64,000 nt of DNA from CAVRUD01 sp963849635. Lineage in GTDB: Bacteria; Chloroflexota; Chloroflexia; Thermomicrobiales; UBA6265. The position numbers were made by a program, and so were the translations under genes. The stretch spans positions 141,952 to 205,951 of the forward strand of contig CAWKIA010000028.1 of the NCBI GenBank assembly GCA_963849635.1, written 5' to 3'. The notes under the pieces were generated by a model, which saw only the letters and a program-made list of their open reading frames with translations, was not told where the DNA came from and did not search any database. This document shows, piece by piece, positions 1 through 9,480 of the stretch (position 1 is its first letter; the number at the start of each line of letters is the position of its first letter).

Positions 1-392
1 ATCTGGATTGCCACAAATTTGGCCGCCTCCGGGTCGAACGGCGTCACTTTGTCGTGGCCAAAGACGATGAAGCCGCAGTACTCGCTGCCCGCCGGGATCT
101 TCGAGGGGTGGATCGCGCCGCCCATCGCTTCCATCCGGAGGACGAACTCCTCGAAGATGCCCTTGATCAATTGCTGTTTGCCATCCAGGCTGTATGAGGT
201 CATGCATGGCCCAACCAGGCCGGCGGTCAGGTTGCCGCCCAGGTAGCCGTACCGTTCCAGAAGCATCGTCCGCGCGCCGTTCCGCGCCCCGGCAATCGCC
301 GCGGCGATCCCGGCCGGGCCACCGCCGACCACGAGCAGCTCTGTTTCAGCCGCGACTGGAATCGCCTTCGAGTACATCACATGATCGGGCAT
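1..392 (-). CDS. FAD-dependent oxidoreductase, N-terminal part (runs off the window)
   Basis: Reading leftwards from an ATG at 392, the first 130 residues are present and the frame stays open to the window edge. Residues 17-33 contain the dinucleotide-binding motif VVGGGPAGIAAAIAG, followed by an acidic strand end (LLERYGYLGGN), the signature of the FAD_oxidored (PF12831-like) flavoproteins that share a GG-reductase-type fold. A GGGAG ribosome site sits 7 bases before the ATG. It lies 39 bp downstream of the exporter gene and is probably the last gene of the acetamidase-CoA transferase operon. The substrate cannot be told from this fragment. Confidence 0.8.
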   Translation of the reverse strand, partial: MPDHVMYSKAIPVAAETELLVVGGGPAGIAAAIAGARNGARTMLLERYGYLGGNLTAGLVGPCMTSYSLDGKQQLIKGIFEEFVLRMEAMGGAIHPSKIPAGSEYCGFIVFGHDKVTPFDPEAAKFVAIQ

Positions 393-431
393 GATTTGCT
401 CCCAAGAGTCCTCGGCAACACTGCCGTAGGA

Positions 432-1337
432 CTAGCGGCGGCGAACCAAAGCAACACCCACCATCGCCAGCAGACCGCCCGCCAGTTGCAGCGGACCGAG
501 TCGCTCACCCAGCATAACGGCGGCCAACCCAAGCGCTACCACTGGTTGCAGGTACAAGTACGGCATCGTTTGGCTGGCGCCGACGCTGTGGACCGCGCGC
601 TGCCACAGGGAATTTGCAATAGTCATCCCAAAGATGCCGGTGTAGAACAGTGATCCCCACGCCAGCGGCGATGGCACATCCTGGGCGGTGTCGATCAGGC
701 TTGGAATTGAGATTGGGAGGAAGGCCATGGCAGAGCAGAGGATCATCCAGGCCGTCACCCGGAAGGGGCCGTAGCGGCGAACGAGTGGTTCGGGAATGAT
801 GGTCACGCCGACCCAGGCAAGGGCGGCACCAAGAGAGATCATGTCACCGAGGATCGAGGCGCCGTCGGCGCTCGGATCGCCGACAAGCAGCACGACCCCG
901 CCTCCGCCGACCGCAAGCCCGATCAGCATCCGAGTCGACGGCCGGTCGCCGCGCAGGAGCCAGAGGACGAGCATCCCGAGAATGGGCGGGCCGGCCGAGG
1001 CGATGATCGCGCTGTGGCTTGCGCTCGTCTTGTCCAGCCCGAAGATGAACCCCGCCTGGAAGAGGAACATCCCACCGAATCCGGCCAGCAGTAGGCGCGG
1101 CCAGTCTTCCCGCGCGATCCCGATGGGCTCTCCGCGAAGACGCAAAATGGTGAAGATAATGCTCGCGGCAATAAACGGTCGGATGGTCGCATAGGAAAGG
1201 ACCGAGAACTCGTCCAACGCGTACTTCGCGATTGGGAAGGTCCCGCCCCAGATGAGCACGGCAGTCAGGGCAGGCACGCTCAGCCAGGCCCAGCGCGGTT
1301 GGGCCACTGGTGACAGCGTCGATTCAGCGTTGAGCAT
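432..1337 (-). CDS. EamA/DMT-superfamily transporter
   Basis: 301 residues with about ten hydrophobic segments in two similar halves, the usual size and layout of EamA (drug/metabolite transporter) permeases. The first half begins with the typical WGGTFPIAKYAL segment and the second half has the conserved late motif PVVALGLAAVMLGERL. It starts 6 bp after the CoA-transferase stop and so is co-transcribed. Members of this family usually export amino acids or related metabolites; the actual substrate here is unknown, but the context suggests a metabolite of an amide or carboxylic-acid pathway. Confidence 0.88.
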   Translation of the reverse strand: MLNAESTLSPVAQPRWAWLSVPALTAVLIWGGTFPIAKYALDEFSVLSYATIRPFIAASIIFTILRLRGEPIGIAREDWPRLLLAGFGGMFLFQAGFIFGLDKTSASHSAIIASAGPPILGMLVLWLLRGDRPSTRMLIGLAVGGGGVVLLVGDPSADGASILGDMISLGAALAWVGVTIIPEPLVRRYGPFRVTAWMILCSAMAFLPISIPSLIDTAQDVPSPLAWGSLFYTGIFGMTIANSLWQRAVHSVGASQTMPYLYLQPVVALGLAAVMLGERLGPLQLAGGLLAMVGVALVRRR

Positions 1338-1343
1338 CGCCGC

Positions 1344-2534
1344 CTAGACCGCCCCGCTGGTGCGCAAGGACTCGATCTCTGCCGGTGCGTAACCAAGCTC
1401 TCCCAGGACTTCGGTGGTGTGCTCGCCCACATCCGGGATCGCACCGAGCCGAGGGGACATGCCTTCGAGATCGAACGGCGGCACGATCATCTTGATCGGT
1501 CCTGCCGGTGACGGGAATTCTGCCCAGCGCTCGCGGGCGGCAAGCTGCGGGTGATCGATGAACTCCGCCACCTCGCGGTAGTCGCCAGAAGGGATATCGG
1601 CCTCCTCCAGTCGCCGGGAGATCTCTGCGCGCGGATGGTGGCTGAAGGCCTCTTCGATCGCGGTCTCGAGTTCGACCCGGTGGGCGAGCCGGTCGGCCGG
1701 GCTGGAGTAGCGGTCGTCGCTCAGCCACTCCGGCCGTTCGCACACCACCCGGCAGAACTGCTCCCACTGCAGTTCGGTCTGGACCGAGAAGTTGACCCCG
1801 CCGCCGTCGCCGCAGCGGTAGATGCCGTAGGGGATCACCGTCGCGTGGCGCATCCCGGCCCGGGCGGGCGCCTCGCCGGAGTACAGGGTGTACGGAACGG
1901 GATAGCCCATCCATTCGGCCAGGGCATCGAAGAGCGACGTCTCGACGATCTTGCCTTCGCCGGTCGTCTGGCGCTCGTACAGGGCGGCAAGTGTTGCCAT
2001 CGCGCCGTACACCCCGGCGCCGATATCCCCTACCGAGATGCCCAGCTTCGCCGGGGCGTCGGCCGTCCCGGTTGTCGCAATGACGCCGGTCTCGCCCTGG
2101 AGCAGCAAGTCAAACGCCTTCTTCTGCTCGTACGGGCCGCCCCGGCCGTAGCCCGAGATCGAGCAGACCACCAGCCGCGGAAAGCGAGCACGCAGGTCTC
2201 CGGGAGCGAAACCCAGGCGATCAATCGCGCCGGGCCCAAGATTTTGCACCAGGACGTCCGACCGATCGATCAGACGGGTCAGGATGTCGTTCGCCTGTGG
2301 GTGTTTGACATCGAGTGTGACCGAACGTTTGCCCCGGTTGAGCCAGACGAAGTAGGACGACAGCCCGTTCACCGCGCGATCGTAACGGCGAGCAAAATCT
2401 CCGCCGCCGGGCCGCTCGATCTTGACCACATCGGCGCCCAGATCGGCCAGGTGGCGCGTGCACAGCGGCCCGGCCACCGCCTGCTCCAGGGCGAGAACAC
2501 GAATCCCGGCCAGGGGGCCAGATGGGACGGTCAT
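1344..2534 (-). CDS. CaiB/BaiF-family (class III) CoA transferase
   Basis: 396 residues, full length for the family that moves CoA between carboxylic acids. The N-terminus has the conserved GIRVLALEQAVAGPL and LADLGADVVKIERPGGGD segments. FDLLLQGETG near residue 140 carries the aspartate expected to form the acyl-enzyme anhydride in formyl-CoA transferase relatives. Its ATG overlaps the end of the acetamidase gene by 4 bp (ATGA) and it is followed 6 bp later by an exporter, so the genes are translationally coupled. Substrate unknown; the pairing with an acetamidase/formamidase suggests a small-acid catabolic route. Confidence 0.9.
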   Translation of the reverse strand: MTVPSGPLAGIRVLALEQAVAGPLCTRHLADLGADVVKIERPGGGDFARRYDRAVNGLSSYFVWLNRGKRSVTLDVKHPQANDILTRLIDRSDVLVQNLGPGAIDRLGFAPGDLRARFPRLVVCSISGYGRGGPYEQKKAFDLLLQGETGVIATTGTADAPAKLGISVGDIGAGVYGAMATLAALYERQTTGEGKIVETSLFDALAEWMGYPVPYTLYSGEAPARAGMRHATVIPYGIYRCGDGGGVNFSVQTELQWEQFCRVVCERPEWLSDDRYSSPADRLAHRVELETAIEEAFSHHPRAEISRRLEEADIPSGDYREVAEFIDHPQLAARERWAEFPSPAGPIKMIVPPFDLEGMSPRLGAIPDVGEHTTEVLGELGYAPAEIESLRTSGAV

Positions 2535-3609
2535 GCTGTCGCCTCGAACGTTGTCGCGGCCGAGTGTGGCAGCACGGCGTGGACCCCACGAACACCGTTG
2601 ACAACCTGGGTGATGCGGAGATCGACCAGGACACTCGCCAGGGCCATCGCCTCAACCCGGTCGACGCCGTACTTCTCGCCCATCAGGTCTAGCATCGCGC
2701 CGAGGGCGATCGCCATCGCCTCATCGAGGTCTTCGTCGAAGCCGAACGTCAGCCACCCCTCGGCCGTCTCCGCCCGGGGCGTCGTGATAGTCATGTCGGG
2801 ATGGAGGTGGAAGGTCAGGTCGGCCGCCTCCATCGGGCATTCGATCGCCGTGCCGGAACTTTCGCCATCACCCTGGCGACCGTGCCCATCCCCGGCCGAG
2901 ACAAAACCGCCCGGAACCGCAATCGGAAGAAAGAGCCTACTCCCGGTGACCAGCTCCTTACAGTCGATGTTGCCGCCCGTTGGACGTGGCGGCGCGGTGG
3001 GGTGAATGCCCGGCTCAGCGGGCGGCATCCCGATGACGCCCAGGAACGGGAGCATCTTCACCTCCCGGCCGCGCTGGTCGCGGGCGGTGCCGGCGTCGGG
3101 ATCGAGCGACCAATTCACGATGCGTCGCTCGGCGCTGTCAGCAGGCCAAGGCGGGTATTCAACGGCGATGCCCAGCCTCCAGCGACGGTCCAGCCAAATG
3201 AGCCGGTCCGCAGGTCACCGATCTCGACTTCCAGGGTCATCCCGGGTTCGGCGCCACGGATCTCAATCGGCCCGCAAAGGGCGTGGCCATTGTCGAGCTC
3301 AGGTAGGCGCGGCTCGAAGAGATACTCCCCTCCGCCTTCGGCCTCGGGCCTGTCCCCGCCCCAGCGGGCGTCGAGGAGGCGGAAGCGGACCGTTTCGCCC
3401 GAGTTGATGGTTAGTACAGGCGGTAGATCACGGGAGAAATGGCCATGGAGTGTCTCTCTCACTGGCTCGATGACATGCGTGGCGATGGTCGCTCTCCAGG
3501 CGTCCGCGAACCCGCACTCTCCCCAGGCGGAGTGGCCCAATTCGCGCGATTGAACGTTCCGGATGCTACCACCGTCACCGTCCCGGTCAAGTCTGTCACC
3601 ACCAGACAT
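2531..3609 (-). CDS. acetamidase/formamidase, frameshifted
   Basis: Two reading frames together make one FmdA/AmdA-family amidase, which hydrolyses formamide or acetamide to ammonia plus acid. The first part (3609 to 3115) has the family N-terminus (IEPVRETLHGHFSRDLPPVL). The second (from 3118) has the C-terminal signature DLRITQVVNGVRGVHA. Frame one ends in TGA inside TCGTGAAT while the second frame reads on through GTG AAT TGG, so one missing or added base near 3116 restores the protein (about 355 residues). The true start is uncertain: the ATG at 3609 gives a long unusual leader, and a TTG 23 codons later is an alternative. Confidence 0.8.
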
Positions 3610-3762
3610 CTAATCGACCGCAGCCCATCCCAGTTACGGAAGCCCGGCCATGCCTTACATCGGAATCAACGCCGTGATAAGCGAAACCCCACCCCGGCCT
3701 ACAACGGCCGGGAACGCGGGAAGTCCATCCGTTTCTCCCCGTATTTCGCTGGCCTCGCTAGA

Positions 3763-4614
3763 TCAGGCCGGTCTGGTTCCACTGGCCGTATAACAACCCT
3801 GCGAGAAGAAGAAGTCGCCTGCTTCCGAGGCCGCAATCATCGTAGAGAAGAGCAGGTCAGCCTCCTCCCGTGAAATCGCGCCAAGCGTGCAGGCTTTCTC
3901 AATCGATCTTCGGGCGCCGGCCTGATCGAGGAGGACGCCCGCGTCGGTCAAGATCAACGCTGTCGGCTCGACGGCCACGTCTGTCAGTCCGGCGGCGTGA
4001 AATCGTCGATAGAGTTCTCGCCCCATCCACGCGTTGCCCGCGTCGTCGCCAATCGCGGCCATGGCACGGCGCCAAATGCCACGGTCGATGCCTGGGAGAT
4101 CGCAGATCGTGGAGTCCCAGTCCGGCTCGGTCGCAACGACCCTACCGCCCGTCCTTACCACGCGCGCCATTTCACTCAGAGCCGCGTCTGGACGGTCCAG
4201 ATACTGGAGCACCCGCTCCGTGCGACAGCCATCAAAGCGCGAGTCCGGGAACGGCAGCGCCTGCGCATCGGCCACCTGGAGCGCAACCGGCAGCCCGGTG
4301 CCTTCCAATCGACCACGAGCAACCGCGATCATGGCTTCGCTGGCGTCGACGCCGGCGACATGCCCCGTCGGCCCAACCAACTCCGCCAGTTCGCGCGCGA
4401 AATCTCCGGTACCGCATCCAATGTCGAGATACTGGCGACCCGGCGCTACGTCAAGGAGCGCAAAGGTGCGAAGCCGATTGGCCCGAACCGCGGGCGTCGC
4501 ATGCCACATATCTACGACGTTCACGAAAAAATCCTGCTCGCCCTTGACCTCGTCAAGCCGCCGAAATGCGCCGACTGTCGTCTCCGCCGGAGAGCTTGTT
4601 GGTGTTGTGGTCAT
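3763..4614 (-). CDS. class I SAM-dependent methyltransferase
   Basis: 283 residues from an ATG at 4614 that has GGGAG 8 bases upstream; an earlier ATG at 4665 lacks a ribosome site. It has a Rossmann SAM-binding motif I (YLDIGCGTGDFARELAE, residues 62-78), motif II around GVDASEAMIAVARGRL and post-motif ADAQALPFPDSRFDG, the pattern of Methyltransf_11/UbiE-like enzymes. The C-terminal third is helical and carries no recognised extra domain. It lies about 150 bp upstream of the acetamidase operon on the same strand but has no evident link to it. Confidence 0.87.
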   Translation of the reverse strand: MTTTPTSSPAETTVGAFRRLDEVKGEQDFFVNVVDMWHATPAVRANRLRTFALLDVAPGRQYLDIGCGTGDFARELAELVGPTGHVAGVDASEAMIAVARGRLEGTGLPVALQVADAQALPFPDSRFDGCRTERVLQYLDRPDAALSEMARVVRTGGRVVATEPDWDSTICDLPGIDRGIWRRAMAAIGDDAGNAWMGRELYRRFHAAGLTDVAVEPTALILTDAGVLLDQAGARRSIEKACTLGAISREEADLLFSTMIAASEAGDFFFSQGCYTASGTRPA

Positions 4615-5057
4615 GATGATTGCTCCCTTCATGAGTGTCTCGGATGTCGCTCCAAGCTGCGCCAAGTACCGTCGCGCGTGCGATCTAGAAGCGTATATCT
4701 AACCCTGCTGTTTCCGCCGCTCGTGCTCAGTCCCGGCGGGAATTCCGTCAGGTAGCCCGGGACTTCAGTCCCGGGAGGAGCTTCTCCTGCCGCAGCTGAA
4801 AAGAGGGCGGATCTCACGCCCGTCGCTTCCGCCCACTCAGTCGGCCCGGCTCCTCCTCACGCGGCCGACAGGGCCGCCAGCACTCGGCTTAAGACGGGCG
4901 GGAAGATGTCGGGTTTCGATGCACGCAGCGACACGCGGCGCCGGCGCAAACACCAATGATCGTCCGGTGTCTGTCTGACTCATCAAATGAGTCAGCGGGA
5001 GCCGCCTGCGATTGGGGTTGCCACCCCGTCACCTGAGGGCAGATCGGGGCACGTGGG
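4615..5057. other. intergenic region with one strong palindrome
   Basis: 443 bp without a convincing gene. It holds the upstream region of the methyltransferase and the downstream region of the WD40 gene. The only clear structure is the palindrome at 4756-4775 described separately. Short frames here have no recognisable similarity. Confidence 0.6.
4756..4775. repeat. perfect palindrome (CCCGGGACT-TC-AGTCCCGGG)
   Basis: Nine-base arms with a two-base centre, flanked by GTAG and AGGAG. The same core, with one mismatch and a three-base centre, occurs at 62140-62160. Short GC-rich palindromes of this type are known as REP-like elements or as ends of IS200/IS605-type transposons; no transposase gene lies beside either copy. 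It could also work as a rho-independent-type terminator for the WD40 gene, although no T-run follows. Confidence 0.55.
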
Positions 5058-6434
5058 CTAATAATCCCCGTCCCCAAAGAGTTTTTCCCACTCAATCCTG
5101 CTGAGGTTGCGGTTGGCTTGCGCGCAAGCCATCGTCTTCCACGACGCGTGATCGATGGTCCAGAGGACGATAGTGCCATCCCGATTGCCGGTAGCCAGCG
5201 TCTGGCCGTCAGGACTGAAGGCAATGGTAGTCACTTCGCCTTCGGGGCCAGTCAGCGACGCACCAAGCGATCGGTTGGTGGCGACGTCTAAGAGGTCGAC
5301 ACTACCATCGACCGCGCCGGCGGCAATCGTGGCACCGTCAGGGCTGAAGGCTAGGCCGGTCACCGTGTCGCCAAGATCGGTCAGGACCGTGTCGAGAGAT
5401 AGCCCAGCACCGATGTCCCAGAGGGCGACGCCGTCGACGGTCCCAACGGCGAGCGTTGCTCCGTCGGGGCTAAAGGCCAGGCTAGCGACCGCCCCGGAGC
5501 CGATGTCGGCAGCGGGGGTGGACTCGATGGCCGGGCTGGCCAGGGGCTCGCCGAGCGGCTCGCCGGTGGCAGCGTCCCAGAGGGTCACGCTGTCGTCGTC
5601 AGAGCCAACCGCGAGCGTCGCACCGTCGTGGCTGAAGGCGACGCTAGTTACCCCATACCCAAAGCCGAGACTGGCCCGGAGTTCGCCGCGTGGTTGGCCG
5701 GTGACGGCATCCCAGAGGACGACGGCGCCATTACCGATGCCAGCCGCAAGCATGGCGCCATCGGGGCCGAAAGCGACGCTACTCACCGCCAGCGGGTACG
5801 CGGGTCCGGCTACAGGCTCGCCGAGCGGCTGGCCGCTGGCGAGGCCCCAGCGAACAACCTCGCCGTCCCGACCGCCCGCGGCCAGCGTAGGTCCGTCCGG
5901 GCTGAACGCGACGCTGGTCACCCCGAAGCCGGCGACGATCCGAGGCTCGGCGAGTGGCCGACCGTTGGCACGGTCCCAGAGGACGAGATCGCCCTGGACG
6001 GTGCCCACGGCCAGCATCCCGCCGGCGGGATTGAAGGCGACGCTGGTCACCCCGCCTGCGTTGCCTCGTAAAGGCTCGCCGAGCCGCTGACCGCTGGCCA
6101 CGTCCCAGAGGATGACCTCGCTTCCACGGACTGCGGCCACTTGGGCTCCGTCGTGGCTAAACTGTAAACTGCAATCGATACAAAAGTTCACAGCAATGTC
6201 CAGGAGATCGCCGAGGGGCTCTCCGTTGGTGACCATCCACAGGGAGACATGGCCGTCGCTGGCGACCGCGGCCAGCTTCTCGCCGTCGGGGCTGAATGCG
6301 ACGTTGTTCACAATGCTCATCCGGATCTCGCCGAGTGACAAGGGCTCGCCGATCGGCTGACCGCTGGCGACGTCCCAAAGGACGACGCGTTTGGCGTGTG
6401 TGACTATCGCTGCCGACGTGATGGCGCCCGGCAT
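5058..6434 (-). pseudogene. WD40-repeat protein, 5'-truncated (STAND-NTPase tail)
   Basis: Nine complete WD40 repeats of about 43 residues with the consensus VTSVAFSPDGATLA...VVLWD, preceded by only the last strand of a tenth (RVVLWDVASGQPIGEPL). The C-terminus ends ACAQANRNLSRIEWEKLFGD, a tail typical of large bacterial STAND (nSTAND1-type) ATPases whose N-terminal NTPase precedes the propeller. Here the NTPase is absent: the coding frame runs back into the divergent antiporter gene with unrelated sequence. An ATG at 6434 could start the remaining 458 residues. I read it as a remnant of a larger signalling or defence ATPase, though a small free propeller is possible. Confidence 0.7.
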
Positions 6435-6550
6435 TCGTCCATCCCGTGGAGTGGCATATGGAAACAATCCGCCGAGGAACTCCCCGCGGAGGCTGTGGAC
6501 GAGGCAAACATCTTCCGGCTGCCTGAACGCCAGCGAGGAGGGGATCACGG

Positions 6551-7876
6551 GTGAGTGAACGCGAATGGGTGCTGTTTCTCTCGCTGGTGATCCTCTACTC
6601 CGTCTTCGCGGCCCGGCTCGGACGATTCTCGGTGACGGGGCCAATGGTCTTTGTCCTGGCCGGCGCCATCTTCGGGCCCGACGCATTCGGCTGGTTCGAC
6701 CTTCCGATCGGGACAACCGCCATGGAGCTGGTGACCGAGATCACGTTGGTCTTGCTGCTGTTTGCCGACGCCGCGACGCTCAACCTCAGTAAGGCACGCC
6801 GAGACGCCGGGCTACCGAGCCGGCTGCTGCTGCTTGGTCTGCCCTTAACCATCCTGCTCGGCGGATTGGCGGCGTACGTCCTCTTCCCCGACGAGGGTAT
6901 CGGCTTTGCGCTCTTGCTCGGCACGATCCTCGCCCCGACTGACGCGGCCCTTGGTCTCCCCATCTTCACCAATCCCCGAGTGCCGGCGCGGATCCGCCGG
7001 GCCTTGAACATCGAGAGCGGACTCAACGACGGGATCGCCACGCCGCTGGTCACCCTGTTCATTGCCCTGACCGTCTCGGAAGTAGCAACGGTGCAAGGCG
7101 GCTGGTTGGGCGATGCCCTTTCCGAGATCGGCCTGGCACTCGTCGTCGGGGCGGCGGTCGGGATGGCCGGCGGCTGGCTCTTCGCGCTCGCGGTGGCGAA
7201 CGGCTGGACGACGACCACCGCGCAGCAGATCGGTAACCTGGCGCTGGCGCTGGGGACCTACTGGGCGGCACTCAGCGTGGGCGGCAACGGCTTCATCGCC
7301 GCGTTCGTCGGCGGTCTCGTGTTCGGTTCCGTGACGCGCCACCAGATGCGCGAAGCGACGGAGTTCACCGAGGCGAGCGGCACAGTGTTGTCGATCCTCG
7401 TCTGGACCTTATTCGGCACCATCTTAGTTGGACCACTGATCCGCGAGTTCGACGCCCGCGCCCTCGCGTTCGCCGTTCTCGCCTTGACCATCGTGCGCAT
7501 GGTTCCGGTGGCGATCAGTTTACTTGGGACGGGCTTGCGGCGGGATACGGTGCTAATGATGGGCTGGCTGGGACCGCGCGGTTTGGCATCGGTGGTGTTC
7601 ACCCTGATCGCCTTAGAGGCGCTGCATGAGGCGGACCAGGAGTCTCAGACGCTGGTCGCGATGGCGGGGTGGGCCATCCTCTTGAGCGTCCTGTTGCACG
7701 CGGTGACGGCCGCGCCTCTGGCGTCGTGGTATGCACGCCGCTTGGAATCGGCCCCGCCGGATGCCCCCGAACTGGCTCCGAGCGTGGAGACACCTGCACA
7801 TCACGCCCCCGGTTGGCTCCGCTCCTTTGGCATGCACGCGTCCCCCGCGAATGACCACCAGACCGAGAGCCCATAG
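6551..7876 (+). CDS. CPA1-family Na+/H+ (cation/proton) antiporter
   Basis: 441 residues with about twelve membrane spans, starting at a GTG at 6551. Conserved CPA1 features are visible: LGTILAPTDAALGLPIF in TM5, ESGLNDGIATPLV in TM6 with the ion-binding NDG, and a GW.GPRGLASVVF segment in the C-terminal half (residues 338-349). The cytoplasmic tail is short and contains two His-rich stretches. It would exchange Na+ or K+ for protons across the inner membrane. It stands alone, divergent from the WD40 remnant. Confidence 0.92.
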   Translation: MSEREWVLFLSLVILYSVFAARLGRFSVTGPMVFVLAGAIFGPDAFGWFDLPIGTTAMELVTEITLVLLLFADAATLNLSKARRDAGLPSRLLLLGLPLTILLGGLAAYVLFPDEGIGFALLLGTILAPTDAALGLPIFTNPRVPARIRRALNIESGLNDGIATPLVTLFIALTVSEVATVQGGWLGDALSEIGLALVVGAAVGMAGGWLFALAVANGWTTTTAQQIGNLALALGTYWAALSVGGNGFIAAFVGGLVFGSVTRHQMREATEFTEASGTVLSILVWTLFGTILVGPLIREFDARALAFAVLALTIVRMVPVAISLLGTGLRRDTVLMMGWLGPRGLASVVFTLIALEALHEADQESQTLVAMAGWAILLSVLLHAVTAAPLASWYARRLESAPPDAPELAPSVETPAHHAPGWLRSFGMHASPANDHQTESP

Positions 7877-8023
7877 ACGCACCGTGCATCGTTGGCGATT
7901 CCCCGTCGGGCTGCTCCATGATGGTTGATGCGTCGCACCCTCGGTGGCCAACCATTGGTTGGATCTTCCAGGTGGGTGACGCCGAGCCCCTGTTGGCGGT
8001 CTGGTCTATCACCGAGACGTGCG

Positions 8024-8266
8024 TCACGGGACCTGGGTGCCGGTTCCAGCCGACGCGATCCTGGCCCTGCGGGTGCAGATCGGGCAGCCGGATGCGAGTG
8101 TTGGCGGCGGGAGGGCCACCCCCAGGTCGCGCATGGTCTGTCCGGGAGCCACCCGGTTGAGTTCAGCTACCTGTTCTGGCGACAACCGGCGGGTGCGGGG
8201 CTGCTGATACGCGTCACGCCGCGAGGGGGTGGCCCGCCGACGCTCGGGGATCGAGGCGAACAGCAC
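8024..8266 (-). pseudogene. HTH-like fragment, possible recombinase/transposase remnant
   Basis: In the 468-bp gap after the antiporter, the minus strand encodes about 80 residues with QQPRTRRLSPEQVAELNRV followed by MRDLGVAL. This resembles the start of a Hin-like helix-turn-helix found at the C-terminus of serine recombinases, but the second helix is missing and the rest of the frame has no recognisable similarity. No start codon with a ribosome site is evident. It may be a decayed mobile-element fragment; nothing else in 7877-8344 looks like a gene. Confidence 0.3.
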
Positions 8267-8344
8267 CGCCCCCGGCGGCAGGATGCACCCGCGAAACGGA
8301 TCCCCCTTGACTCCGCGGAAGAGAGGCGGCGCAAATTGACGTCG

Positions 8345-9160
8345 CTACCGTACCGCTCTCACCATCTCCCGAACCCGCCCGATATCCACCAGGTTCGTTA
8401 CCACCCCATCAACCTTTGTCGCCGTCCCCACGATCACCCCATCGGCGTGCCGCATCAATGCTGAAACCGTCTCCTGCCGGGCCCCACTCCCGACGTAGAC
8501 CGGTGTCCTCGGCACCGCAGCCCGCACTTCCGCCAGATCCCCATCGCCGGTCGGTTTGCCGGTTCCCGATCCAGTGACGATGATGGCACCGGCCAGGCCG
8601 CGCTCGACCGCGTCCTCAGCCAATTCCCCAATCGGGCGCGGGGCAAGTTGGGCCGCGTGCTTGACGTCGACATCGGCCCAGACCGCGACCGATGCACCTA
8701 GCTGCTTGATTAGCCCCTGAACGCGGTCGGCCTGGCCCTCGATCAGACCTTGATCGGTGACGGCGGCCCCGACGTAGACATTCGCCCGGACGAAGGTCGC
8801 TCCTGTGGCTGCCGCGATGGACACCGCGCTCTCGACATCATTGCGGAGGACATTTACCCCAACCGGCAGCCCGGTTTCGGCTCGGACAAGGTCGCAGGCG
8901 AGCGTCATCGCCGCGACGGTATAGGCACTGACGCGATCCCTGGTAAACGGGACATCGCCAAAATTCTCGATGATCAGGGCATCAACACCGCCGATCGCGT
9001 AGGTGTCGGCGTCTCGCTTGGCCCGCTCCAGAATGGCGGCCAGGTCGCGGGCAGAGCCGCCCCACACCGTACCCGGGAGCGCGGGAAGATGCACTACCCC
9101 GACGACGCGGTATGTGGTTGGTCGCGGATGCTCGATTGTCGCCTCAGGCTTTGACGGCAT
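8345..9160 (-). CDS. BtpA/SgcQ-family protein
   Basis: 271 residues predicted to form a TIM-barrel of the BtpA family. Recognisable blocks are VVGVVHLPALPGTV at the N-terminus, DALIIENFGDVPF at residues 59-71, GLPVGVNVLRND, and near the C-terminus PVYVGSGARQETVSALMRHADGVIVGTATK. BtpA was named for a role in photosystem I accumulation in cyanobacteria; SgcQ is a sugar-cluster protein of enterobacteria. In non-photosynthetic bacteria its role is not established. The ATG follows directly on the TAG of the small membrane protein gene, so the two are coupled. Confidence 0.88.
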   Translation of the reverse strand: MPSKPEATIEHPRPTTYRVVGVVHLPALPGTVWGGSARDLAAILERAKRDADTYAIGGVDALIIENFGDVPFTRDRVSAYTVAAMTLACDLVRAETGLPVGVNVLRNDVESAVSIAAATGATFVRANVYVGAAVTDQGLIEGQADRVQGLIKQLGASVAVWADVDVKHAAQLAPRPIGELAEDAVERGLAGAIIVTGSGTGKPTGDGDLAEVRAAVPRTPVYVGSGARQETVSALMRHADGVIVGTATKVDGVVTNLVDIGRVREMVRAVR

Positions 9161-9364
9161 CTAACGCCCCGCCTGCGCGGCGACGAGGCCCGCGACGACC
9201 GCGCCAATCGCGAAGATGATCGAGAAGATTCCGAAGAGCGTGAACGACCCGCCGGATTTCACCGCCTGCGGCGACTTCCTGATGTACCGGTTGTAGAGCA
9301 AGGACCCACCGAACGCGGCCGCACCGCCCGCGATCCCAAACCACAGCACCGCTTGCGGGCCCAC
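9161..9364 (-). CDS. small two-span membrane protein
   Basis: 67 residues from a GTG at 9364, chosen because GGAGG lies 7 bases upstream; a longer frame to 9412 has no ribosome site. It contains two hydrophobic helices (AVLWFGIAGGAAAFGGSLL and GIFSIIFAIGAVVAGLVAA) separated by a basic loop (YNRYIRKSP). The stop codon abuts the BtpA start. No family recognised; co-translation suggests a link with the BtpA protein. Confidence 0.6.
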   Translation of the reverse strand: MGPQAVLWFGIAGGAAAFGGSLLYNRYIRKSPQAVKSGGSFTLFGIFSIIFAIGAVVAGLVAAQAGR

Positions 9365-9388
9365 CCGATACCTCCATCTAGTGACGAG

Positions 9389-9480
9389 GCGGCAAGAGCG
9401 GCAAGGCGGCAAGACGGCAAGGACGAAACTCTTTCGTGCTTGCTGCCCTGCCGGCTTGCCGCACTTGCCGCCTTGCCGTC
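9389..9480. repeat. GGCAAG direct repeats forming a large inverted repeat
   Basis: Four GGCAAG units spaced 8-9 bases apart (9390-9421) face four CTTGC units, three of them CTTGCC (9438-9478), across a 16-base centre. The RNA could fold into a long imperfect hairpin. It ends at the stop codon of the BON-protein gene (9480) and sits just upstream of the small membrane protein's start, so it may be the terminator of the BON gene or a slipped-strand repeat. Confidence 0.6.

Noticed and set aside
1551..3005. 484-codon plus-strand frame opposite the CoA transferase
   Set aside because: Shadow frame in high-GC DNA; the minus strand carries clear family motifs throughout.
2531..3609. Programmed ribosomal frameshift in the acetamidase
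   Set aside because: No slippery heptamer at the junction, and so many other genes in the window show similar indels that sequence error is the simpler explanation.
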